Origin: Glomus cerebriforme
Taxonomy: Eukaryota > Glomeromycota > Glomeromycetes > Glomerales > Glomeraceae
Assembly: GCA_003550305.1 (NCBI GenBank)
Contig: QKYT01000102.1
Location: 131,539 to 162,952 of the forward strand
Length of the DNA stretch: 31,414 nucleotides
Direction: 5' to 3'
The position numbers and the translations under genes are program-made. Below, piece by piece: positions 10,994-22,387 of the stretch (within the stretch, counting starts at the first letter, position 1; each line of letters starts with the position of its first letter). A model generated the notes under the pieces. The model ran no database searches, was not told the DNA's origin, and saw only the letters and a program-made list of their open reading frames with translations.

Positions 10994-12716
10994 ATGTCGT
11001 CTTCTATATCACCTTTTTACCGTCCTGGAGTTTTTCCTGCACTTTCCAACCGTCTCCTTTCTAGCGCTTCTCAATCTCTTCGTCTTGCTATTAACCAACA
11101 AATTTATATAAAGACTGTTTATAGTAATCCTTTACGAGTTACTGGTTTACCCTTAACCACTACAAAAGGTTTCACTTATTTGATAGCAGCGTCTTGGCAT
11201 CCCAAAAGAAAACGACAGACTGTAAATTCTATATCTGGTGGTGGCCACCCATGGTGGAAGGAACGTATGAGAGCAGGTAAAGTAGATGCAGGAGAGGACG
11301 CTTTTTTCTATGTTGGAACAAACAACGGTGTAGCCTTAGGAGTAGCTGACGGTGTTGGTGGATGGTCTCAGGTATGACATTATACTTGTCTCAAATGTTT
11401 AATATTTTTTTTTCTTTTTTTTATTGATTTTTATATAAATCCAATCACAAATATTAAGATGGGCGTAGATCCAGCCAATTTCTCTTGGGCATTAATGGAT
11501 AATGCTGCAAGTGTAGCAAAAGATAATGCACCTGATCTATCCCCTTTTATTGCTCCGTCTGGTTATAATGATATATTAGATGCTAAGCAGATACTAAGCG
11601 GAGCGTTCGAAAACTTGATCAAGAGCGGAAAAGTCAAAGCAGGTAATTTGATTATTATTTAAATTTAATAATTTAAGTCTGAATTTAAATATACATTTAT
11701 TCTCTTAATTCTTTAGGAAGTTCGACGGCCTGTATTCTTTCGTTGTCCAAATCTTCAGGAATTCTCAATGCAGCTACTTTGGGCGATTCAGCTTATATTC
11801 TAATTCGTAATGGTGCACTACTATACGAATCTCCATCACAGCAACATTTTTTTAATTGTCCATTTCAATTAACCATTGTACCTGAATCTTATCCTAATCA
11901 AAAACTCTATTTTAAAGACAAGCCAAGCGACGCTCAACAAACTAGCCATCAGCTTCAGGATGGTGATGTTATTCTGCTTGCTACCGATGGCTTTTTTGAC
12001 AATGTGTTTGCTGATGAAGCTGTTGAAATTGTAAATAGAGAGCTTCATGATGTTATGGGTCATGATGGTATGGTTCGTGAAAAGGACCTTGAAAAGCTTC
12101 GAACTCATGTCAGAAGACTTTCAAGAAGATTGACAGATACAGCGAGGCGATTTTCTTTAGATTCAAGAAGAATTAGTCCCTTTTCACAAAGTGCAAAACA
12201 AAATGGAGAAGTTAGAATTGGAGGGTAAGACTTTGTTTTTTTTTGGTTGGCATATTTTGTAGGTTTCTTTTTTTTTGTAGGTTTGTTGGTTTAGCGATCA
12301 ATATTTCCTGGAGGTGCCTCAAGAAGCTACAATTTACCAGCAAAATCAAAACGTCTCCTCTTTTGTTTGTTACTTCTGAATTCAAGCAAGAAGTTGGAAT
12401 TTACGAGTTTGAATTTTTTATGTTATGGTAAATTGCATACGTAGGTTTGTATAAAATGTGAAGTTTGTTATTTGTTCATCGCAGCTTCTCGAGGCATCTT
12501 TAGGGACTTTTGCTAGCCAATTAATGCTTATTGTATATTGGAATCTTCTGTAATATTCTTTTGAATTGAAAAGATTCCATTTACAATAATGAATTTGTGT
12601 TTAAAGTAGATATCTTAATATTATCAAATTCTAATCTATTTCTTTTTATTTTTCAACTTAATAGTAAAGTAGATGACATTACTGTACTAGTGACATTAGT
12701 ACACGCAAATTCATGA
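10994..12716 (+). CDS. PP2C-type protein phosphatase, Ptc7/Azr1 family
   Basis: Exons 10994-11371, 11459-11642, 11717-12224 and 12665-12716 total 1122 nt, 373 aa, in phase. The N-terminus is rich in Ser, Arg and Leu without acidic residues for about 60 residues, as expected of a mitochondrial presequence. Yeast Ptc7 is mitochondrial and dephosphorylates targets including Coq7. Metal-dependent phosphatase motifs are intact: GEDAFF and GVADGVGGW (about 98-124), TLGDSAY, LLATDGFFDNV and, in the last exon, VDDITVLVTLVHANS. An insert of basic helices (RTHVRRLSRRLTDTARR) lies before the last motif. The third intron is 440 nt, several times longer than its neighbours. The product should be catalytically active. 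Its 3' neighbour is a minus-strand tRNA gene. Confidence 0.92.
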
Positions 12717-13348
12717 TCGTTGTCCTATCAAAGTGTAGGAAAAAAAACAGAAATCACAATTTAATACCTCTTAATGCATTAAAAAAAGCAATCAATGTAT
12801 AAGAAACAAAAGTACTATACTCATCCCCTTAAATATAATATGTTTTATGAGAAACATAAAAAAAAATTCAATTAGTATTTGTATTTATTACACAAATATA
12901 TATTAAAAAAGTTTATATATATCAAAGACATTTTTTTTTCTTTTTCATCATTATACTTTTTTTTTAAGATAGCTCAAATTAATATTTAAGCTGCAACATT
13001 AAAAATTCATGCATAAAAAAGAGTTATTATGTAATGTATTTATTGACTGTTTTATGAATAAATGAATAAATGTATTTAATATTGAATATATATATAATTA
13101 TGTAATGGAAATGTTTCTAATATTTTGAGTTGCATAAAACCACGATCAATTATTTTGCCCCAGAATCATTGGTGTTTCACACATAAAAAATTATTCTTGC
13201 AAGAATAATAGTCTCGGGTAATTTACCCGTGCTAATACAGAATTAGTAATTCAAATTGCAAAAATTAAACCCGGCAGTCCGGCACCTGAGCCAATATACA
13301 GTATATGATCATTCGGAAAAATCAAAATGCAATAGATTAAAATTTAAG
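12717..13348. other. Intergenic region downstream of the PP2C gene
   Basis: AT-rich sequence with AAATAAA-like words and no open frame worth calling. A small perfect-looking hairpin, TTATTCTTGCAAGAATAA, sits at 13191-13208. GGGTAATTTACCCG at 13216 and CCGGCAGTCCGGC at 13271 are two further short palindromes in the 180 bp before the tRNA. They could be terminators or remnants of small repeats; nothing decides which. Confidence 0.4.
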
Positions 13349-13354
13349 AAAAAA
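13349..13354 (-). terminator. RNA polymerase III terminator (T6) of the tRNA gene
   Basis: Six consecutive T on the minus strand lie about 15 nt beyond the discriminator base of tRNA-Leu. This is the standard oligo(dT) stop signal for RNA polymerase III at a normal distance. Confidence 0.7.
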
Positions 13355-13369
13355 TACGACTAATTGACT

Positions 13370-13453
13370 TGCTGACGGTGGGGTTTGAACCCACGCATGC
13401 TTTCGCATACCAGATCTTAAGTCTGGCTCCTTGGACCACTCGGACACGTCAGC
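13370..13453 (-). tRNA. tRNA-Leu (anticodon UAA), intronless
   Basis: On the minus strand GCTGACG (13453-13447) pairs with CGTCAGC (13377-13371), followed by discriminator A at 13370. The D-arm TCCGAGTGGTCCAAGGA contains the A-box core. The anticodon arm CCAGA-CTTAAGA-TCTGG presents anticodon TAA, reading UUA. A long class II variable arm (TATGC GAAA GCATG type) is typical of leucine and serine tRNAs, and the T-arm GTGGG-TTCAAAC-CCCAC holds the B-box. All stems close without mismatches. UUA is likely a heavily used leucine codon in such an AT-rich genome. There is no intron in the anticodon loop. Confidence 0.97.
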
Positions 13454-13760
13454 TTGTTAACGGATAGATTATAAAAGTATTTTTATTTGAATAAATTTTT
13501 TACGAGAAATTTGATTGGACAATTCATATCACAGAATCACCAAACAAACGGCTTACAGTCTAATAAGTGTTGGGGAAGGACCCGCAGAAATTAGCAAGTT
13601 TTTGAAGAATTTTTTTTGACTTCTTAGCTTAAGTACATTATCTGTGGTATTCATCCATCCGGCTTTCAGATACCGTACTTTTGCTGCTTAAATTATCAAT
13701 ATTTTAGTTTCTCAAGAACTCACCCTTGTGAACTTGAGATATAACTTTACACTCTTAATC

Positions 13761-16700
13761 ATGTTTCTTGACGATACATCTTCAAAAGCTTTAAAGAAAT
13801 ATCTTAGCCACCACTTGGAACCAATGTATGCCTGATCTACTTTGTTATTATTAATGTTTCATTTCAAAGATTTTATAAAAAGATCAACTTTGTTCATAAC
13901 TTATTTTTCTTTTTATTTTATTAATAAAGTTGCGACGCAGATCCCAAAGTTTTAGCAGACTATGTTATTGCACTTTTGAAGCACGACAAACCTGATCAGG
14001 ACCTAAAACAACTATGTATAGACCAACTTGACGACTTTTTAAGAGGAGGTTTGTTAACACCATTACCAATTCTTATTATTTCAAACGCAGTAGCCTGGCT
14101 GCGCCAGTATTTTTGTGTTGTGCAGTCGAATTTGTTATTTTTTTTTTTTCTTGATCTCATTTTCATTTTATTCATTGGTATTTATTTACTTCCTTAAATT
14201 ATTTGACAATATATTGACGAAATTTATTATTTTAATTGATAGAAACCGGACCTTTTGTTGACAAATTATTTGATGCTTTAGGTTCACAAGAATATCTCGG
14301 TGATGCATTAAACGTAATCCAATCACAACAGGAACCAATTATAAATGCAAGCGCATCATCAACTAATTCAATTGAAGGTAAGCAAACAAAATCCCAAGAG
14401 TTGACACCAGAAAAAGTCGATAGTCAACCTTCAAAGATTGGAGTCCGGAAAAGAGAAGATAGCGAAGCGTCAGATGATGATGACGACAGAAATTATAAGC
14501 ACAGAGAGAGAAGTGGCGAGATTCGGGATGATTATCGTCGTTATGCTGATAGATCCTCTAACTTCACGAACCGAGAGGACGATAGGGATTCAAAAAATAA
14601 GAGATTTCGTAGTAGCGAAGGTATTCCCACTGGTCCTGCATCAGGAGGATCTCAGTATAATAATAATTTTCAAGATGACAGATCTTTCAAAAGGCGACGT
14701 GATGAAACTGAAGAGGAATTTCGTTCAAATAAAATTCCTCGCAATAATTCATTAGGAACTAGCCAACCTATATCTGGTAGTGGAAATGGTTACGTTTCTA
14801 ATAATGGAATGGGAGGAAGTGTTCGACGTTCTGATTTTGAAAGAGAAAATCGTTTAAACAGAAATTTCCCTTCTATATCGTCTGGTTCTCCAGGTTCAAG
14901 TATAAGTTCTGGTCGATGGGGTAGTGAGTGGGGTAATAATGGAATGAATGCTCCAGTTAATGATCGTTTTGACGATAGGAGAATTAGAGGTGGGAGGTTA
15001 AACGAACGTGGAAGTGGTAGAAGTGGTCCCATGGTTGTGAACCGTGGTTCAGGATATTCTGATATTAGGCCTGGAAGACGTCAACGTTGTCGTGATTATG
15101 ATGGTGAGTATTTAGAATTTTTTTTTTTTTTTTTTTGATTTGTATTTAAACTAATTTACTTATTTACTTTACAAATAATAGAAAAAGGATATTGTATGCG
15201 TGGTGATCTTTGTCCCTTCGACCATGGTGTAGATAGAATTGTTGTTGACGATGTTCCATTGAATAGACCATTTGACATTATACCTCCAATGGCTGGTACT
15301 CCATTAACAGGACCAGTTGGTATAATGAGTGCTGGTGTTCCTTCGAGGCCACCATATTTTATGAGTACTTCTGGTGTTCGAAATCAGTATGATCTTGATC
15401 CGGGATATTGTAAATATAACTTATTTATTGATTTTTTGATTCATGATTTCATTTTTAATAATCTTTCCTAAAAAAAAAAACAATTTAGCTGGTCAAACAT
15501 CAAGATCAATGACCCCAACAGCAGATGCTTATGATCCGGAACGTGCTACATTATCGCGTCCTGAAGAATTAATTTCAGTGATTGAACCAAAAGAAAATGA
15601 AATAACACAGCCATCTCCCGAAACCGTTGTAACTGAATCAACTCTCACATTAACGTCTGTACCCAGCGTTCCACAATTCTTAGATTCAAGCGTCGGAACC
15701 TCTTCTACTAGAGGTACCGCATTTAGAGGACGCGGTCGTTCTCGCGGAGGTCGTGGTGGATTTAATACTACTAATAGATATGGTGCTAGTGCAAATAAAA
15801 ATGCGACATTGGTTGTTGAGAATATACCGAAAGAATTTTGTAATCTTGACAAAGTGAACGAATTTTTTAAAAAATTCGGTACAATTACAAATATCAATAT
15901 TGATATTAATTATCAAAAAGCTATTATTCAGTTCAGTAATAGTACTGAAGCTTATAAAGCTTATAATTCTCCGGAACCAATTTTTGATTATCGATTTGTC
16001 AAAGTATATTGGCATAAGGAGAAAGAAGAGCCACAAACTTCAACATCCACAGTACCAAAAGTACCTACTTCACCCGTAAAATCAGAACATCCTACTATTA
16101 TTCAAACAGATGTTTCACCTACAGTTAGTGCAGCTGAAAAGAAAGAAGCCGAAGAAAAAGTTAAAAAACAAAAAGAAAGTCTCAAGGCAATGCTAGAGAT
16201 TCAAAAACAAAGAGAGCAATTAATCAACAGGCAGATCGAAGAACAAAAGAAATTGATGGAACTTGCTAAAAAGAAAAATGTAAACTCTAAAAATCGTGAA
16301 GAAGTTCTTAAAAGTTTAAGCAAAGTTTCAGAAGATATTAAGAAAGATACAAATGTGGCAGTTCGAAAACCTTCTTTAGCTGGAAACATTTATCCAAAAA
16401 GTCTATTGGAAGAAAAAGAAAGGGAACAGTTGGATAGAGAGCTCGATATTCTGAGCAAAATACATGAAAATAGTGCTGCGAATGAGCCATTAACTGCGAC
16501 AGCATCATCCAACATTAACACACAAGCAAGTACTGAAAACACTAATCTCGAGGTAAGAGTACTCACATGGAGTTGTTTATTTATTATATTAGGATTTGTT
16601 AATATAATAGCGTTGTACCTACTTAGACGACATCGACTACTAGCTTAAATAGCTTTGCCGAATCTGCTATGTATCGTGGACGTGGACGTGCTGTCTTTTA

Positions 16701-17361
16701 TCGTGGTAGAGCTCGTGGACTTTGGCCTCGAACTCGCGGTGGGGGTGTTATGCGTTCCTACAAACTTGATAATCGCACAACAAAACTTTTATTAAAAGAG
16801 ATCCCGACGGGATCTATTGATAATCTTCGAAATTACTTTCAAGTTAGTTGCTCTTTTAATTTAGTTTTAAATTTTTTTAAATTACAATTTAATCTTATAT
16901 ATATGTTTTTTTACAAATTTCATAGCAATTCGGGGAAATTGAAACCTTTACAGCTGAAGAGGAAACACGAACAGCAATTGTACAATTCAAAAATAGAAAA
17001 GATGCTGAACAGGTATTGATTTTATATGTATTCATTTATCTTATACTATTAGAGATTACTAATTAAAAATCATTATTAGGCACTTGTGAAAGGTTCCAAT
17101 ATTCCTGATGTTGGTCAAGTACAATTGACATGGCATACGGAAATAAGTTCTGCTACTCGTCCCGTAGATGTTACAACAACGTCAATGGCTTCTAATGCTG
17201 TTTCTGATAATGTTTCTAATGTTTCTGAAGCAGTTGCAGCTGTAACAGAGTCTCAAACAATCGATACTGAATCTGCATCAGCATCGCGTACTAATGTTAC
17301 AGCAGATTTTCAAGCGGGCGATGATGAAGATGATGAACGAGAGCGTTCTTGGAAACGATAA
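13761..17361 (+). CDS. RBM26/27-like RNA-binding protein (PWI-CCCH-RRM-RRM), 8 exons
   Basis: Exons 13761-13825, 13930-14048, 14243-15103, 15182-15409, 15489-16552, 16627-16842, 16926-17012, 17080-17361; 2922 nt, 973 aa, all in phase. Residues 1-85 form the PWI-like domain (LEPICDADPKVLADYVIALL, FVDKLFDALGSQEYL). A Ser/Arg/Asp-rich disordered region leads to one CCCH zinc finger split by an intron near residue 348: CRDYDEKGYCMRGDLCPFDH, spacing C-x8-C-x5-C-x3-H. Then come an RGRGRSRGGRGG box, RRM1 (about 530-605, TLVVENIP, VKVYWHK), a charged coiled coil (about 640-690), a second RGRGR box, RRM2 (about 830-905, KLLLKEIPTG, AIVQFKNRKDAEQAL, VQLTWH) and an acidic tail ending RSWKR. Human RBM26/27 and fission yeast Rmn1 work with Mtl1/MTR4-Red1/ZFC3H1 complexes that feed nuclear polyadenylated RNA to the exosome; that role is inferred here. 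Domain order matches the family fully. Confidence 0.92.
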
Positions 17362-18200
17362 TAATTGTATACATAATATACTGTTAAGCTTTGTTTTAGA
17401 AATTTAAAAATTACGTGCGTAAATCTTTATACTATGATTATTCAAATATTCATTTCAAAAGATCTAGAGTTAGTTCGATTTATTTCTCGTTACTTTTTTT
17501 TATCTTACAGTACGATATCCTTATTATTTTTTTCTGATTTGTATATATCCGTGAATTTTGTAATTTGAAAATTTAAAATATTGCAGTTGTTATTGCGAAA
17601 GTGCTCTCTAAAAAAGTATTTATCAATATTAGTAAATTACCTTTTGTGATTAATTTTATGATATTATTAGTTTAAATTATTAATCTATACTTTTATATTA
17701 ATAGATATAAAATGTAAGTTTACAAGATTAAGAATAAGAAGATCAATAGAATCTGCACCAATATCATAATTAAACCATTAGTTAAAACCATTATAAAACA
17801 ATTAAGGTTACCCAAAACACATCTGGTTGTATTATAAAACTGAAACAATGTTCCCTGATACACAACGTTGTGATGTCCTAGTTCGATTGTTTGGAACTAG
17901 TAAAAAAAAACTAAGAACTTTTCAAACCGTTTTTAGTAATATTCTAGTTCGTGCAATTGTACAGATAGGTAAAGTTTGAATATTATCATGAAAGTGCTAA
18001 ATCGGATTTATAAAGCAAAAATGGATCTTGCATTATTAGCGAATCAAAAGATTCAGTGCGACCATCGGCTTTTTATTTTTATTTTTATTTTTATTTATAG
18101 TATTGCCAAAATAAAAAATAGTAGAATAAGAGTATCGTCGAAGATTTTTGAGTTGTCAATCGTTTAAATCACCACGTATTTCATATTGGATTTTCTTAAG
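17362..18200. other. Intergenic region and unresolved 5' end of the PAK gene
   Basis: AT-rich sequence between the RBM26/27 stop and the first supported PAK exon. An ATG at 17848 opens a 43-codon frame running to GGTAAAG (a good donor at 17969). Joining it to the acceptor at 18199-18200 would break the frame. A 63-codon frame at 17976-18167 is dominated by Phe-Ile repeats from a T-rich tract and is not convincing. The real first exon and promoter should lie in this interval. Confidence 0.4.
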
Positions 18201-21200
18201 GGAAAGCTTGGCAAGCTGGGTAACCAAGTGTCGACGAACGGAGGTGCCGTACAGTCTGAGGAGAGGAGGTCTAGTGACAGCTACCACAATGTCACTAATA
18301 ATGAGAGACCAAGCTCAACAAAGTTTGAAGGAAAGAAATCTGATGCTTCATATTACAATCAAAACAACAATTCAATGTCAAGTTTACATAAAAAGAAAAA
18401 AGGATTTGGAAATAAGATTGTTGAAATAAGTAAACCTACTGAGTTTGAACATGGAATTCATGTAGAGTACAATACTGAAAGCGGTAAATTTCTGGCAAGT
18501 ATAAATTATTTTTTTTTAAGTAATTGATAAGCTCTGTATTGTTTAATTATCTTAAATAAAGCTGCAGTTATTTCTACTATATGCTGCTTTGATGAATGAA
18601 TCGATAATAAGTTAGTCTAACGATATTGAAATTTGATTTTTTTATATATATTTAGGGTTTACCTGATGTATGGTCTAGTACAGTACCAAGTGATGAAATA
18701 CTAAATACAAAATATATCAACCCTAATCTTGTTCCAAGTCCAGGTTCTCCTGGTAAGTTTATTTGCTGAGATAAGTATTAGGTTTCAAAGTTTAGCATTT
18801 CTAATTAATTACTTTTAGACACGACTGAGATCACTGGTAAAAAAATCGGACAGCCTTATAATTTTAAACATAATATCCATGTAGATATTGATAAGAACGG
18901 GTTTGTGGTATGTAAATGAGTAATTTAAAAACAATTCCTAGGTTAAATATTAAATCCAAAATTAAAGTAACTATTCAATATAGGGCCTTCCTCCAGAATG
19001 GAAAGCTATGCTTGACTCAGCCGGTATATCCGAAGACGAAGTACGGCAACATCCAGAAGCAGTTCGAAAAATCATGCAATTAAGAGTGGCAGAAGAACAA
19101 AAAAGGTTAAATAATTCAATTGTACACCAACGATCTGTTTCTCTTGGTTCTCATAATATGCAGCAAAATGGAGAAAGCTTCCGACCAGCATCAACAACAT
19201 TGACTAATTTACCTCCACGGAAATCCTCCATTAGAAAAATTTCAAGTCCTTCTTTAAATGGACAATTAAATGGATCAAATGAAAATTTCACTGGATCGAA
19301 ACATACTATAATTCCTCCTCAACGAACAAGTTCAAATGGATCTCAAAAATTTGCAAAAGTATATTCTCATCCCCACAAGTGTGGACAATCTACTGAATCT
19401 CTCGATGTATCAAAAAGTTCGAACATAATACCTAAAAGGAAAGGTTCTGATGGATCACAAAAATCAGAAAAAGAATCAATTAATTCTATAGATTCTTCTA
19501 ACTTCTCTTATAAAGATCCTTCATATACAAATGTTGCATCTTTCTCATCTGGTAGAGATAATGGCATGTCGCCATCATCAAGAGCATCTCTGTCAGTAAA
19601 TCCTCCAAGGAACAATGCTGTATCAATTCCACCAAGAAGAGGATCGAATGTTGCAATAACATCATCGCTTCCAAAAGATTCATCATCTAGACCTTCGTCT
19701 CCTAGACCTACGTCACGTGAAAGACCTACTTCTCCTATACCATCGTCACGAGGAAGGCCTTCGTCGCCTGTTCCATCGTGGGATCGTGCAACTTCGCCTA
19801 TTCCATCACAACGAAAAATGTCAAATGGAAACATATATACTGGCGGATACAACACAAATTCATTAATATCAATAAATAATGATGAAATCATGTCTGCACA
19901 AATACTTAATGTTTCAATTTTACCGCCAAGAGATAAACCCACATCGCCTAAATTTATACCGCCTAGACCTACATCTCCTAAACCGCCACCGCCTCGCAAA
20001 CTTTCTGGAGCACCCATTACGCCACCTCCGTCAATTCATAAAGTAGGGCCACAACCACCACGACCTGATCGACCTGATCGACCTAGTAGTCAAAGAGTAG
20101 AATCGAATAATAATTCTCCTATACCTGCCAAAAAAACATCAAGTGTTACATCGATACCTCCAATATATTTAAATGGTCCAAGTTCACCACCCACACAATC
20201 TTATGATATTTATTCATCAATAAGGCGAAATTCAGACAATTCTGGAACTGTTATGTACAATAATCAAGACATTTCTAATAGATTAGCTTCAGATCCTTCT
20301 AATAGTTCAGCTAGTTCTACAATTAGTACAAATTCATCGAAAGAGTCAATCAATTCTAGTAAAGAACAAATCATCTCAGACAATTCAATGTTAAATGAAA
20401 GTTTAACTAATACGTACAGTGTAAATGGATCCACAAATGATGCAACTTCAAGTAAAAAATCCAAGTCTGCTTCATTGGAATGTATAAAGAATTGTTCAGA
20501 TATAACTTTGAAATCATCAGGAATAACGGACAATTTTTCAAAACCTGATAAGCGATCTTCACAGAATAATAATGGTTCGACGCAAATATATTTTTCTTCT
20601 TTACTACTACTTTTGTTCTTTTACAAACATTTCTTATTATTGTGTTATTAAATGCAGAAAAATCACAAACGTCAAAATCTTCTGAAGTAATACGGAAATG
20701 CTCATCACTTTCATCTATAAACCAGTTGTCAAATTCTTCCAGCGATTCTAGTATGGGAAATGAATTTTCTGAACAAAATGAATTGGATTCCATCGTTAAT
20801 ACATTACCACGGGAAATTAAACATCTTGGTACATATTTTTATTTTCTTAAAATATTTAATTTTTTTTATCGATATTCAAATATTTCTTTGATTTAGCTGA
20901 TATATTGGAATCGGGTGATCCAAGTCAGATTTTCACTAATTTAAATATGATTGCTGAAGGTGAATCTGGCAACATATACTCAGCAAACCAAAAAAACTTG
21001 GAAAACGTGGTAAGCATCTTAATCCTAATTTTGTTTATAATATAATCCTCGAACAAATTATTAATAGTTTTTTTCTAATTAATTTATAGGTTGCTATCAA
21101 AGTCATACCATTTACTAACTCTAATAAGCTAGAAATAATAAATAACGAATTGTCAATGATGAAAAAAAGTAAACATTCAAATATTATTGAATATATTGGG

Positions 21201-22387
21201 TGTTATTATACATATGATTCCATTTGGGTTAGTAAAAAATTTGGCATATTCATATTTTTTGAAAATACTAATTTTATTTTATTATTATTATTATTATAGG
21301 TGGTTATGGAATGCATGGAAGTATCTCTAGCAGATATTATATCAATGCATCCCGATGGTCCCAGAATTAATGAGTTTCAGATAGCGCGGGTTGCTCGTGA
21401 GATACTAAAAGCTCTCACATACCTACATAGTTTAGATCGTATTCACAGAGATGTTCGTAGCGATAATATCCTATTGAATGCTAAAGGAGACATTAAACTT
21501 GGTAAAGATTAATCTAAGTTGTTAAAGACAGTTTTATTAATGTATCTAGATGTTTATTTTTAATTTTTATAAATACTTGCAGCGGATTTTGTACACTCTG
21601 TGCAGTTGACAGAACAACAACCTTATCGAAACTCATTAATAGGTACACCTTTTTGGATGGCCCCCGAAGTCATAAAGTGCAATAACTATGATACGAAGGT
21701 TTGTGAGTTTATATGTATCAAGTCGAGTATAATATTTTTGATTATTAAATATCTTTCCATTTTTTTTTTACTTTTTTTGCAGGTTGATATTTGGAGTCTA
21801 GGCATATTATTAAGAGAAATGGCAGAGGGAAGTCCTCCATATATGGAAGAACACCCACCATTAAAGGTAAAATGAAATATTTAATAATTTGCGATCAATT
21901 TTATTATTATATAAAATTAAGTAATAATGGTTATAAATAGGCCATAGAACTTATTGCTCGATATGGAGTTCCAGAATTAAACAATCCTGAAAAGTGGTCT
22001 GATACATTTAAAGAATTCCTTGCAGAATGTACAGAGATTGATGCCAAAAAACGAAAGTCGGGAGAAGAATTGCTCAAGGTGAATTTAACATTAAATAAAG
22101 AAGTTTCATATAATAAATTACTATTATGTACTTATATTATTTTTTTTTAGCATCCTTTCTTAGAACATGTATCTACAAGTGGAGACTTTGAACGTATGAT
22201 AAAAGAGCTTCGACTTCTTGAAGAACAAGAAGCTGAAGCGATGGATGGCGATGAAGAAGATGAAGAGGATGAATCTACATTAGTTATGACAAATGAACAA
22301 TCAAATCAACAAAATAAAATAAATTCAAATGTGAATATATTAGGAGAAGATGAGGACTTTTATATTAATAGTATGACAAATTTTTAA
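18201..22387 (+). CDS. PAK/STE20-family kinase with tandem CRIB motifs (5' end incomplete)
   Basis: Supported exons: 18201-18494, 18656-18752, 18819-18907, 18984-20574, 20658-20828, 20897-21009, 21090-21227, 21300-21501, 21583-21698, 21783-21866, 21941-22078, 22151-22387; 3270 nt, at least 1089 aa. Two CRIB motifs that should bind Cdc42/Rac-GTP lie at residues about 76-104 (ISKPTEFEHGIHV...GLPDVW) and 140-166 (IGQPYNFKHNIHV...GLPPEW). A 530-residue Ser/Pro-rich linker carries many RPTSP/PPRP stretches that could bind SH3 domains. The kinase domain starts near 760: AEGESGNIYSA, VAIKV, IHRDVRSDNILL, KLADFVHSVQL, GTPFWMAPEV and DIWSLGILLREMAEG. An acidic tail ends the protein. Unusual: Ala for the first P-loop Gly, Arg for the catalytic-loop Lys, Val for the DFG Gly. 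Intron 18495-18655 is GC-AG. Start unresolved: the acceptor at 18199-18200 implies an upstream exon ending in phase 0; otherwise translation begins at an internal Met. Confidence 0.88.

Noticed and set aside
11372..11458. Intron retention making a membrane-anchored Ptc7 form, as reported for yeast PTC7
   Set aside because: The retained intron begins GTATGA, an immediate in-frame stop, so it cannot encode a membrane segment.
15529..16036. Minus-strand frames of 116-122 codons opposite the RBM26/27 gene
   Set aside because: They overlap RRM1 and the RGG box on the coding strand, which has clear domain homology.
17848..17968. ATG-initiated frame with a good GTAAAG donor as the first PAK exon
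   Set aside because: Splicing to the only usable acceptor (18199-18200) shifts the frame, and no other acceptor opens the CRIB frame. Left unresolved.
19508..20017. 169-codon minus-strand frame rich in Gly/Asp
   Set aside because: It is the mirror of the Ser/Pro-rich linker exon of the PAK kinase, whose repetitive codons keep the opposite strand open.
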